From CAVSMC01 sp963728935 (GTDB lineage: Bacteria > Pseudomonadota > Gammaproteobacteria > Burkholderiales > Casimicrobiaceae): a stretch of DNA of 64,000 nucleotides. Below, piece by piece: positions 39,604 through 47,002 of this stretch. The translations under genes were made by a program, and so were the position numbers. Within the stretch, counting starts at the first letter, position 1, and every line of letters starts with the position of its first letter. The notes beneath the pieces were generated by a model. That model did not search any database. It was not told where the DNA came from and saw only the letters and a list, made by a program, of their open reading frames with translations. The stretch lies in NCBI GenBank assembly GCA_963728935.1, contig CAVSMC010000005.1, forward strand, positions 62,001-126,000, given 5' to 3'.

Positions 39604-40970
39604 ATCGGCGGGTGTGCGCAGGCAGCATCAGGGGCATGGAAGCTGCCATGGTTCAGCTTCGCGCCGAGCACACAGCGACCGCGCGAGTTGCAGCGCTGAA
39701 CGCCGTCGCAGGTAGCGCAGGCGGTATCTCCGAACTGGTCGGCACTGGGGAGAGTCAGTGCGAGCAGCGACTTGCTGTTCCAAACGTCCATCAATGATTG
39801 CGAGCGCAGGTCGCCGACTATTAGCCCTTCGTCGTGTGGCGAATAGCGGCAGCGGGTCACTCTTCCGTCTGGCAAGATGTCCAGCGTCTGCAGGCCCACC
39901 TCGCATAACAGGCGATCACCGCAGTCGACCCGGCCTCCCGACGCGGCGGCCTCTGCACTGCCGAGCCTGAGCTTGATACCGGCGCCGACCTCTGTTTGGA
40001 TGCGGTCCACAACTTCCGCCAGTGGCGGTCCGAAGCGGATGAGCTTGACGTGCGCGGACCTGGCAAAACTCGGCTCCATGTACGGGCTGATTGTCAGTTC
40101 CGGAACACCAAGCGAGAGGCATCGTCTGGTCAGGTCAAGCAAGCGCGTGGAAGACGGCGACGTCGCCACGGCATTGACGCGCATGCGAACACCCGCTTGA
40201 AGCAATGCTGAGATCGCACTGGTCGCCTCTGCCAAGTAGCCCCTGTGTCCAGCGAGCGCGTCCGCGACCTTGGCATCGGCGGAATCGAGGGAGAGGCTGA
40301 CCTCGTGAAGCCCGGCTGTGGCAAGCGCATGCGCCAACTCGGCGTCAATAGCGTACTTCGTGTTCAGGTACACACGGATACCTCGGAGCGTCGCGCGCTC
40401 GACGACACGGACCAGGTCTGGCCGCAACAGCGGTTCTCCGCCCGTCAAGTACAGCGCAGAAGTTCCGACTTGCCCCATTTCATCAAGCAAGCGCGCTACA
40501 TCCCGCCACGCGAACGTCGCGTCTGCGGGTCCCTCATCAGCTCGCCCGTTCCAGGGCAGCACCTTGTAGTAGCAGTACGGGCAACGGCGGTTGCACGTGA
40601 GGGTGACGAGCCACGAGATCGCGGCTGGCGCTGCCTCACGACTCCGACGGTATTTCGTCGTGTCCGGAACGCCCAGCGATCTCAGCCAATCGCCTGAAAT
40701 GGGCCGCGGCACGGCGCCGCCCAGATACGGCCGCCAACGCTCCAGGACGCCCGCGACTCGGGAGCGCGCGCTCTCGCCGTCTGAAATCAACGTTAGATGG
40801 TCAACGACGGCCTCGCAGTCTCCGAACTGGCCGAAGAGCGCAAGAGTCAGAGCTTCGCCGAGCTCGAGGCGATGGACGACTGAAGAGCCGAATCTGGAAA
40901 GTGCCGGTCCTTCAGCGGTCGCATCGAGCGCGACGTCATCCTGGAGGAGCAGGGGAGAGTCGCGCCACAT
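39600..40970 (-). CDS. Radical SAM/SPASM peptide-maturase, first of the pair
   Basis: The 456-residue protein has CxxxCxxC at C126, C130 and C133 (LTCNRRCPYCYYK), LYLTGGEPLLRPD, and a SPASM region with TRCRYSPHDEG, CATCDGVQRCNSRGRC and a late AAC. Its N-terminal 110 residues look like a PqqD/recognition domain (LELGEALTLALFGQFGD). It starts 10 bp after the stop of the small peptide gene and is paralogous to the downstream enzyme (both end with a C-x6-NHG-x4 pattern). I infer it works on that peptide. Confidence 0.88.
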   Translation of the reverse strand: MWRDSPLLLQDDVALDATAEGPALSRFGSSVVHRLELGEALTLALFGQFGDCEAVVDHLTLISDGESARSRVAGVLERWRPYLGGAVPRPISGDWLRSLGVPDTTKYRRSREAAPAAISWLVTLTCNRRCPYCYYKVLPWNGRADEGPADATFAWRDVARLLDEMGQVGTSALYLTGGEPLLRPDLVRVVERATLRGIRVYLNTKYAIDAELAHALATAGLHEVSLSLDSADAKVADALAGHRGYLAEATSAISALLQAGVRMRVNAVATSPSSTRLLDLTRRCLSLGVPELTISPYMEPSFARSAHVKLIRFGPPLAEVVDRIQTEVGAGIKLRLGSAEAAASGGRVDCGDRLLCEVGLQTLDILPDGRVTRCRYSPHDEGLIVGDLRSQSLMDVWNSKSLLALTLPSADQFGDTACATCDGVQRCNSRGRCVLGAKLNHGSFHAPDAACAHPPI

Positions 40971-40980
40971 GGGCAGTGAC

Positions 40981-41169
40981 CTACTTCTTCTCGACGGGGC
41001 GTCCCTTATCGATCTTCACGAGCGCAACGGTTCCGTTGCTGCAGCAGTAGGCCGGTACCGCCAGGTGGCCGATGACTTCAACACCCGGTTTGCCCTTGAG
41101 GACGGTCCGAAGCTCTTTGACCAACTTGCGATCGACGCTCACGGATTTGGTCTTTGCCGGAGTAGCCAT
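40981..41169 (-). CDS. Putative RiPP precursor peptide, 62 aa, Cys-Cys core
   Basis: The gene has a strong GGGAGG site seven bases before ATG 41169. Residues 1-33 are Lys-rich and helical, like a leader (VDRKLVKELRTVLKG at 12-26). The C-terminal part has AVPAYCCSNGTVALVKID at 37-54 with adjacent cysteines C42 and C43, the only cysteines. It is the first gene of an operon with two radical SAM/SPASM enzymes and lacks any known domain, so I read it as their substrate. No transporter or protease gene is next to it. I know of no named family with this core, but I could not search. Confidence 0.65.
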   Translation of the reverse strand: MATPAKTKSVSVDRKLVKELRTVLKGKPGVEVIGHLAVPAYCCSNGTVALVKIDKGRPVEKK

Positions 41170-41259
41170 GGCTTGCCTCCCAAAGAGTAGTTGGAAAAGC
41201 GCACTTCTGCGAACGCATTCTACGCAGTGCTGAGCTGGGCGGCAACGGCCCGTCACTAG

Positions 41260-42598
41260 CAGTTCGTTGAAAAGCGGCTCGATTTGATCGCCGACTTATC
41301 GTGAAAATGGTTCGTTGGAATCATGTAACCTTGGGTGGCATGCATCGTCGCCCGGTTCGGCGCGTTTCGGGCGCCGTTTACGGTCGGTTTAGCGCGCAAC
41401 AGCGACACCGATCCCGTCATTTACCCGCTTTCAGCAAAAAGTTTAGGCAGCCGTCGCAGGTTGACGGCGGTCATCGTCAATGCGAATACCAGCTCGGCAC
41501 GCTCGAGGCCACGCAGCTTCAATTGGCGCAGCGTGCCGTGCTGCTTGCCGTCGCCGAAGATAGTTTCGATCAGTTTGCGAACGATTTGACTCACTGCATA
41601 GCCGGGATGGCGTGTGGTGCGCTGATCGATCGCACTGGCGCGCCCCTTGGTGCTTTGAGCAACATGCGGGGTAACGCCGATAGCGCGGCAGTCAGCCACG
41701 AAGTCGGCCGTGTCGTAGCCCTTATCGGCGCCCACCGTCTTGCGCGCTTGGCCCGGCTGCTGCGCCGCCAGCATCTCGAGGGCCGCTTCGCGTTCGGCCG
41801 TTCCGCTCGCATGGGTAAGACGCTGATCAACCACCAGTCCGTTGCGATTCTCCATCAACGCGTGACCCATGTAATAGGGCAGCGCCTCGGCATTCTTGCT
41901 CTTGCGAAACAGCCGCGAGTCAGGGTCGGTGCGGCTCTCATGGCTGTCGTTGGTGCGCTTTTGATCGCGGAAGTTGACCTCGGGATTGCTCTTCGAGCCA
42001 CTCGACGGCGGCGGTGGGCCATCCTTGGGCACAAAGCTCTTCTGCGAGGCCCAGGCACGAATCAGCGTGCCATCCACCGAGAAGTGTTCGGCACTCAACA
42101 GTCCTTTCGTGCGCGCCTGCGCGAGCACTTCCTCGAACAGCACGCCGCTCGCATCGTGCTCGATGAGGCGATCGCGGTTCTTGGAAAAAGTGGAGTGATC
42201 CCATGGATCATCCTCGATCGACAGCCCGACAAACCAGCGGAACAGCAGGTTGTAACCCAACTGCTCGATGATCATGCGTTCGCTACGCACCCCGTAGAGC
42301 ACTTGCAGCATCAGCGCTCGCAGCAGCTTCTCCGGGGCGATCGAGTCTCGACCGCCCGGCGCGTACATCGCGGCGAACACGCAATCCATCCGCTTGAGCG
42401 CGGTGTTCAGAATCTCACGCACCGGACGCAACGGGTGCTCGTTGGGCACGAAGCTTTCCAAACTGCGCACGGAGAACAGCATGTCTTGCATGAAATCTGC
42501 ACCGCGCATCGCTCTGTCCTCGCCCGAGAAACGATGGAAACCTCTGCAAGAACAGTAGGCACAATTACCTCTTTTGCAAGTCGAATTTCAACGAACTG
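41260..42598 (-). mobile_element. Complete IS5-family insertion sequence
   Basis: CAGTTCGTTGAAA at 41260-41272 is the exact reverse complement of TTTCAACGAACTG ending at 42598. CTAG flanks both ends (41256-41259 and 42599-42602), fitting a YTAR-type 4-bp target duplication. It carries one intact transposase and is therefore a recent insertion. Its left end is 86 bp upstream of the putative precursor gene. Confidence 0.9.
41421..42509 (-). CDS. IS5-family transposase
   Basis: The 362-residue protein has an N-terminal DUF772-type domain (DSIAPEKLLRALMLQVLYG). The DDE core residues are in FSVDGTLIRAWAS, VGADKGYDTADF and LIETIFGDGKQH. The length is normal, and no frame break is visible. Confidence 0.93.
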   Translation of the reverse strand: MRGADFMQDMLFSVRSLESFVPNEHPLRPVREILNTALKRMDCVFAAMYAPGGRDSIAPEKLLRALMLQVLYGVRSERMIIEQLGYNLLFRWFVGLSIEDDPWDHSTFSKNRDRLIEHDASGVLFEEVLAQARTKGLLSAEHFSVDGTLIRAWASQKSFVPKDGPPPPSSGSKSNPEVNFRDQKRTNDSHESRTDPDSRLFRKSKNAEALPYYMGHALMENRNGLVVDQRLTHASGTAEREAALEMLAAQQPGQARKTVGADKGYDTADFVADCRAIGVTPHVAQSTKGRASAIDQRTTRHPGYAVSQIVRKLIETIFGDGKQHGTLRQLKLRGLERAELVFALTMTAVNLRRLPKLFAESG

Positions 42599-42723
42599 CT
42601 AGGTTCGACGAGCCCTTCACTTTTCACTCCAATCAACGATGTTCGACTCACGCAACGTCGACGTTGACACGCTAGTCGCGGCACCGCTAGTCTGGCTGGC
42701 ACACTATTCTCGCGAGGAGGGCA

Positions 42724-43665
42724 ATGGATTCGTTCAGCTTCGAGAAGATCGCGCCGTACCTGAAGGACCCTCTCGTCCTCATAGGCTTCGCGCTCCTGCT
42801 GTTTTTTGCCTTTGCGCGGACGCTCCTGCGCAGCGGGGTGCTGAAGCCAGTGGCCGGCGCGAAGAGCTATCGCGTTCTGCAGGCCGTGCTGCTATACGGC
42901 TTCATTCTCGGCGTGCTTGTCATCGCGCTTGGATTTGGCCTCAAGTACCGAGAGCTTGCCGAGGCTGATCAGCGTGGTGCGGTGGAACTGCTTCGAGGCG
43001 AGTTTCACGCCAACACTGCAACGGTCGAATCGCTCCGCAAAAACACGATGACGATGCTGTCGATATTCGAGCAGATCACCCGCTCGGTCCGACAGCCGAA
43101 TATTGCGACGCTGGCAATACTGTTTCCTGCCGAGAACGTTCAATCGGGCCAAAAGTCTGCGCCGCGCGAACTTGCCTTGAATGCCCTAACGGTGTTGCTC
43201 GAAAAGCGGCTGGACAAGAACAAGGTGGAGATGGCAAAGGGTGACGCGGCCGCCAAGCTCATTGACGCGACCATTTCTAGGACGAAGCCGACCATCGTGG
43301 CGTTGTCCGACCCCACCCACGAGCGCTATGTCGTCAGCGACAAGGCGTGGCAGGCGAACCTCCCCATCTTGCATCGTGTCCACCTTGCAGGTATCCCCGA
43401 GTTCCAAGAGTCGTATGCAAACGTCCGCAAGCTGCGCAGTGACTATGACGTCGTCTGTGCGGGCCTTATCGCATACCTCGATTCCTTGCAAAACCTGTTC
43501 AATCCAAAGGTCGGGGTGAATGTTGATACCTTGACGGCAGCCCTGACTCAAGAGCGGCAGTCCCTGGCCCTGCTGACGGCCTACGGAGAGTCGCTGGCCG
43601 AAGCAGTGAGTCGGGTCAAAGCGGCACAGGAGAAGCTGAACCGAGTCGCCAAGACAGCGGGATAG
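42724..43665 (+). CDS. Unknown membrane-anchored helical protein
   Basis: I do not recognise this 313-residue protein. It starts MDSFSFEKIAPYLKD behind a GAGGAGGG site. Two transmembrane segments are near residues 14-28 (VLIGFALLLFFAFA) and 53-75 (VLLYGFILGVLVIALGFGL). A long helical, charged domain without cysteines follows, ending in QEKLNRVAKTAG. It lies between the IS5-family element and the ubiquitin-like locus, on the other strand from the ImmA/IrrE gene. It could be part of that locus, but nothing in its sequence shows it. Confidence 0.65.
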   Translation: MDSFSFEKIAPYLKDPLVLIGFALLLFFAFARTLLRSGVLKPVAGAKSYRVLQAVLLYGFILGVLVIALGFGLKYRELAEADQRGAVELLRGEFHANTATVESLRKNTMTMLSIFEQITRSVRQPNIATLAILFPAENVQSGQKSAPRELALNALTVLLEKRLDKNKVEMAKGDAAAKLIDATISRTKPTIVALSDPTHERYVVSDKAWQANLPILHRVHLAGIPEFQESYANVRKLRSDYDVVCAGLIAYLDSLQNLFNPKVGVNVDTLTAALTQERQSLALLTAYGESLAEAVSRVKAAQEKLNRVAKTAG

Positions 43666-43768
43666 CCGACCCTAACCGGACACCCGAGCCCGCGAATGCG
43701 CACCTTCGGGTCTGCAGACACAGACTCCGTTGGCCTCGTTGGCCGACGCTATCGGAGCGCTTGCTGGA

Positions 43769-43850
43769 GCTAAGTGCTGTGACTGGCCGCAACGCTGTCA
43801 GCCATGTTAGCGACTCGCATCACAATGCGTATTCTGTTGCGAGTTGCTGC
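43769..43850. repeat. Dispersed palindromic repeat, copy 2, with an imperfect inverted repeat
   Basis: CGACTCGCATCACAATGCGTATTCTGTTGCGAGTTGCTGC (43811-43850) aligns with the copy at 47859, sharing GCGACTCGCA and AGTTGCTGC. Just before it GCTAA and TTAGC form a 43-bp imperfect inverted repeat. It lies in the 262-bp gap after the membrane protein gene. Confidence 0.45.
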
Positions 43851-43927
43851 TATGCCGGCAAATGGAGGGTTCGACCCTGAAACGGACACATGAGTGTATC
43901 GCGTGAGCAGCGGCGAGGCCGTCTTTT

Positions 43928-44707
43928 TCAGTCCCGCACGAGGTCTTGGATCATCCGTTCGTTCTTCCACCATAGAAGCGTAAGAACTCGGTCCCGCGAT
44001 ATGAGAACGGAGCTTTCTATAATCTCGTAGTACCCTGCACGCGGATGGTTGATCCAGGTGTCCGCATCTACAAGTCCCTGTCCAACGCCAGTCTTATCAC
44101 CCTTCAGTAGGTCATAGGCAAATGAGTAAGGGTCGAGCTGTTTGCAAGGCCAGAGGCGACCATCAATCCCGCGCGTTGCCTTGTGCCACTCCAAGCCCTT
44201 AGTGGAGTGAACCACCACCATGCACGGCCATGAGCCATGGTCTACGAGGCGCAGCGCTGTCGCCATAAGACTCGTCTGGAATTCAGCCGCCAGCTCACGA
44301 GCAGTTACTAGCGTCGCGTCGCGCCGATAGGCCCTAGGCTTGAACATACCCGCGGGCAACAGCAAATCGGCCGCAAACTGGTTTGCCAACGATTCCTTAT
44401 CGGTACCATACCAGCGGCCGTCCTGCGTCTGACTTGTACATTCGAAAGCCATGCTGCCACGGTCCCACATCCAGTGTCCGAGCTCGTGTCCGATTGAGAA
44501 GCGCTGCCGCGCTCGATTGCTTCCTTCATTAACTGTGATGAACGCCTTATCGTCACTGCCAACGATACGCGCTTCGGCGCCAGCAAGCGGCTCATACACA
44601 ACATATGCGCCGCAGTAAGCAGCGATCGCCTCCAAGTCAATCTCCTGAGGCTCCGTGATGCCAAGCTCGTCCAGGAGTTGAATTGCGCTCTTCTTCTCTT
44701 CCGCCAT
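43928..44707 (-). CDS. ImmA/IrrE-family metallopeptidase
   Basis: The 259-residue protein has the zinc motif HELGH at residues 74-78 (FSIGHELGHWMWDRG) and the third-ligand region ESLANQFAADLLLP. The second half, with WHKATRGIDGRLWPCKQ, is not familiar. ImmA/IrrE proteases cut repressors or regulators in the cytoplasm. It starts 3 bp after the preceding gene in an operon with a helical protein and a sigma-like factor, all divergent from the ubiquitin-like genes. It may act on one of these partners. Confidence 0.88.
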   Translation of the reverse strand: MAEEKKSAIQLLDELGITEPQEIDLEAIAAYCGAYVVYEPLAGAEARIVGSDDKAFITVNEGSNRARQRFSIGHELGHWMWDRGSMAFECTSQTQDGRWYGTDKESLANQFAADLLLPAGMFKPRAYRRDATLVTARELAAEFQTSLMATALRLVDHGSWPCMVVVHSTKGLEWHKATRGIDGRLWPCKQLDPYSFAYDLLKGDKTGVGQGLVDADTWINHPRAGYYEIIESSVLISRDRVLTLLWWKNERMIQDLVRD

Positions 44708-44710
44708 TAA

Positions 44711-45130
44711 CTACCTGGTCTCCGGCTTCTCCAACGCGTCGAGCTGGCGAAGGAGACTAAGCAGATCGTCGGTCGTGTCCTTTTCGAAATCGCGGTGCAT
44801 GAGGGTGCCTTGCCGCACCTGCATTGCAGCGAAACGTTCCTGTACGAGTCTGTAAAGTTCGTCGCGACTCAGGGTCGTCTCAGCAGCAGCGGATTTCAGC
44901 CGGGTGATCTCGCTTTCGCGCTGCCGACGCGCCTCGGCCAAGCGCTGAGCCGACCGCATCTTGAGCGCGGTCTTGAACGCCGCGTCACCTCGTTCGACGG
45001 CCTGCGCTGGTTCGACGCTCAAGTCCCGAAGCGCAGCGTCCACGTCCTCGTCCGACATCGCCAACAGCTCATCGCCTAGAAGCATGATCAGCGCGTCAGT
45101 GGAAGAAGCAGGATTGGATTTGGGTTTCAT
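44711..45130 (-). CDS. Small helical protein between sigma-like and ImmA/IrrE genes
   Basis: The 139-residue protein has no recognised domain. It is mostly helical and charged (LAMSDEDVDAALRDLSVEP, RSAQRLAEARRQRESEITRL), with a likely coiled coil in the middle. It sits 3 bp after the sigma-like gene and 3 bp before ImmA/IrrE, so the three are surely co-expressed. An anti-sigma or protease-adaptor role is possible, but this is only inference from position. Confidence 0.65.
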   Translation of the reverse strand: MKPKSNPASSTDALIMLLGDELLAMSDEDVDAALRDLSVEPAQAVERGDAAFKTALKMRSAQRLAEARRQRESEITRLKSAAAETTLSRDELYRLVQERFAAMQVRQGTLMHRDFEKDTTDDLLSLLRQLDALEKPETR

Positions 45131-45133
45131 ATT

Positions 45134-45730
45134 TTAGTTAGGCCGAAGGAGCTTGCGGCACCGACGGTCTATCTTCTTGCGCGCGGCGTCGAAGTCCTTC
45201 GCAGTCATATTTAGGCGGGCGCGCACTTCGCGCGGCCGTAGCCCTTCAAGCAGGCACTCGAGCACGTAGAACGGGTGCTCGTCATGCTCGAATTCGACCT
45301 GTAGGGCCAAGATTATGGCCCGGGTGTGTTCTTCCTGCTCCCGAGCGATCAGGATGGCCACGGGATCATCGGTGTCGGCAAGATCCAGGTTCTCGGGCTC
45401 TTCATGGCTCGAGGCAGCCCGCACTTTACCTGCCTTGGTCCGCTTCAGGTCCCCGGCTACGCTACGAAGGATGCCGAACATGAATTCCAAGAACGATATC
45501 TCTCGCATTTTCCAGGTTCGTTGGCCATAGAGCACCAGAACGTCGGCCGCCTGCATTAGGTCTTCCCATGTCATGCCGGGATCAGCAAATTGATATAGGC
45601 GCGCAAGCGTTGCGGCGTAGGCCGCCAGCTTCTTGCGGTCGGGCGCCGATAGGGCCATCCACGCCGAATGTACCTCCTCCGGCGTGGCCGCCGGCTCGAA
45701 ATCCGGGTCCTCCGAGACATCCTTGACCAT
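45134..45730 (-). CDS. Sigma-70-like regulator (divergent from ubiquitin-like operon)
   Basis: The 198-residue protein starts at ATG 45730 (MVKDVSEDPDFE) behind AAGGA; a longer ORF would run under the divergent operon. It has a region-2-like part (YAATLARLYQFADPGMTWEDLMQ) and a C-terminal helix-turn-helix-like end (LLEGLRPREVRARLNMTAKD, then ARKKIDRRCRKLL). This pattern fits an ECF-like or sigma-like factor, but key region 2 residues are weak, so promoter recognition is uncertain. It likely controls the shared promoter region. Confidence 0.6.
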   Translation of the reverse strand: MVKDVSEDPDFEPAATPEEVHSAWMALSAPDRKKLAAYAATLARLYQFADPGMTWEDLMQAADVLVLYGQRTWKMREISFLEFMFGILRSVAGDLKRTKAGKVRAASSHEEPENLDLADTDDPVAILIAREQEEHTRAIILALQVEFEHDEHPFYVLECLLEGLRPREVRARLNMTAKDFDAARKKIDRRCRKLLRPN

Positions 45731-45891
45731 TCGTCGCGTCCTTGCGGCGGTCCATCTACCGGGTAATGCGAGGGGATTTCGCGTTTCGGACTTTCCGATC
45801 TGAAATATTTTGGGCCGTCCGAAACGAGCTGAAACGTCGCATATCCGATGGAAGGGGCCAATTCTGGCCTCAGGAGCCAAGGAGACCAAAG
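45731..45891. promoter_or_regulatory. Divergent promoter region of the ubiquitin-like locus
   Basis: The 161 bp between the two starts must hold promoters for both operons. An AT-rich TGAAATATTTTGG segment lies near 45803. I see no clear -35/-10 pair, which would fit control by an alternative factor such as the adjacent sigma-like protein. Confidence 0.4.
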
Positions 45892-46167
45892 ATGGAACGC
45901 GTCGAGGCACAACACAACGAGAAGCACCAGGATAACCCCGATGACCAAAAGCATCTGGTTTCGGTGACTGTCGATGGAACCATCCGGCAGGTGCCGAAGG
46001 GGAAGTATCAGGTCTCGGAATTCAAGGCAACGGTGGGTGTTGCGCCCGAGTACGAATTGGATCAGATCGAAGACGGCCAGTTCGCTGCCTTGGCCGACGA
46101 CGCCACCATTCACATAAAGGAGGGGGAAGTCTTTGTAAGCCACGTGCGTCGCGGGGGATCGTCGTGA
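45892..46167 (+). CDS. Ubiquitin-like protein (multiubiquitin-type) with C-terminal RRGG-SS
   Basis: The 91-residue protein starts at ATG 45892 behind GGAGACC. Residues 21-87 form one beta-grasp-like domain (HLVSVTVDGTIRQVPKGKY, PEYELDQIEDGQF, DATIHIKEGEVFVSHV), in the style of the multiubiquitin family but with a single copy. It ends VRRGGSS: G88-G89 match the ubiquitin di-glycine, and the last two serines would have to be removed first. The next genes encode E2-like, JAMM peptidase and E1-like proteins, so it is the likely modifier. Confidence 0.82.
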   Translation: MERVEAQHNEKHQDNPDDQKHLVSVTVDGTIRQVPKGKYQVSEFKATVGVAPEYELDQIEDGQFAALADDATIHIKEGEVFVSHVRRGGSS

Positions 46168-46493
46168 CCGAGGCCGGCGCTCTAAGCTCGCTTCGCGCGC
46201 TCTGCAGCGAACCTGTCGAGATGACGGAAGGAGGTACCCGCTACATTTTCCTCCCACAGCTCAAGTTCATTGCGGCGGGTTCGCAGAGGGTTCTTGATGG
46301 TCTCCTTTGCCCGGGTCCCCATAACGGCTATACATCGCGCCTATTTCTTTCGGCCCCTATTCCAGAACGCGGTGCCAACTGGAGCCAGTGGCACATTCTC
46401 GGACGCACCTGGCACACCTGGTCGTGGCAAAACGTGCCCGCTGAGCTGCCGTTGATTCAACTTATCATCGAGCACCTGAGAGCGCTTCGATGA
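46164..46493 (+). CDS. E2-like protein (prokaryotic E2 family E type)
   Basis: The 109-residue protein starts at a GTG that overlaps the ubiquitin-like stop (GTGA). GTRYIFLPQLKF, NGYTSRLFLSAPIPERGANW and TWHTWSWQNVPAE match the Trp-rich pattern of the bacterial E2 family E. It has two cysteines, C14 and C49; neither lies in a classical E2 site, so the catalytic residue is uncertain. Its place between Ubl and JAMM genes supports the call. Confidence 0.65.
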   Translation: MTEAGALSSLRALCSEPVEMTEGGTRYIFLPQLKFIAAGSQRVLDGLLCPGPHNGYTSRLFLSAPIPERGANWSQWHILGRTWHTWSWQNVPAELPLIQLIIEHLRALR

Positions 46494-47002
46494 AAGCAAG
46501 TCTCAAGCTTCGACGCGACCTCCTTCGAGGCATCCATGTCGATTTGTCTCGACCGCATCGTTACGCGGCTGAACGCGTCGGCTTCTTGGCATGCCAGCTC
46601 GCACGAACCAGCTGTGGCATTTGCATCTTGGGCCAAAACTATCTTCCCGTGGCTGATGACGACTACGAGGACGATTCATCGGTGGGCGCCATGATGGGCA
46701 GTCAAGCTATCCGCACAGCGCTCCAGTACGCCTACAACCATCGCACAGCGATGTTTCACCTGCATCGTCACGATCACGTCGGACAGCCGAGCTTCAGCTT
46801 GGTCGACGAGCGAGAGGCGGCGCACTTCGTGCCCGACTTCTGGAAAGTAGCGCCCGGTATCCCTCATGGGACCTTGGTCCTTTCCCGCGATCGAATACAT
46901 GGTCAATGGTGGCACCCGCGCACGCGCAGCGTTCAATCGATCGACGAGTACGTGACGATAGGCTTTCCGACAACGTCGCATCTAGAGCTCTATAGTGAAT
47001 GA
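46490..47002 (+). CDS. JAB/JAMM-family isopeptidase
   Basis: The 170-residue protein has the JAMM signature: E28 in AERVGFLACQ, H92-x-H94 in LHRHDHVGQP, S103 and D106 in SFSLVD. The active-site set is complete, so it should be a zinc deubiquitinase-like peptidase. It would trim the SS tail of the ubiquitin-like protein, remove it from targets, or both. It overlaps the E2-like stop (ATGA). Confidence 0.85.
   Translation: MKASLKLRRDLLRGIHVDLSRPHRYAAERVGFLACQLARTSCGICILGQNYLPVADDDYEDDSSVGAMMGSQAIRTALQYAYNHRTAMFHLHRHDHVGQPSFSLVDEREAAHFVPDFWKVAPGIPHGTLVLSRDRIHGQWWHPRTRSVQSIDEYVTIGFPTTSHLELYSE

Noticed and set aside
43769..43811. Possible integron attC site after the membrane-protein gene
   Set aside because: The inverted arms GCTAA/TTAGC resemble attC arms, but the core RYYYAAC/GTTRRRY pattern is not met and no integron integrase is present. 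The recombinase at 16.5 kb is the IS91-associated type.
43872..43898. IS481-like end remnant (ACGGACACATGAGTG)
   Set aside because: It matches 13 of 15 bases of the IS481 end at 19.2 kb, but one short match without a second end or transposase is too weak to call.
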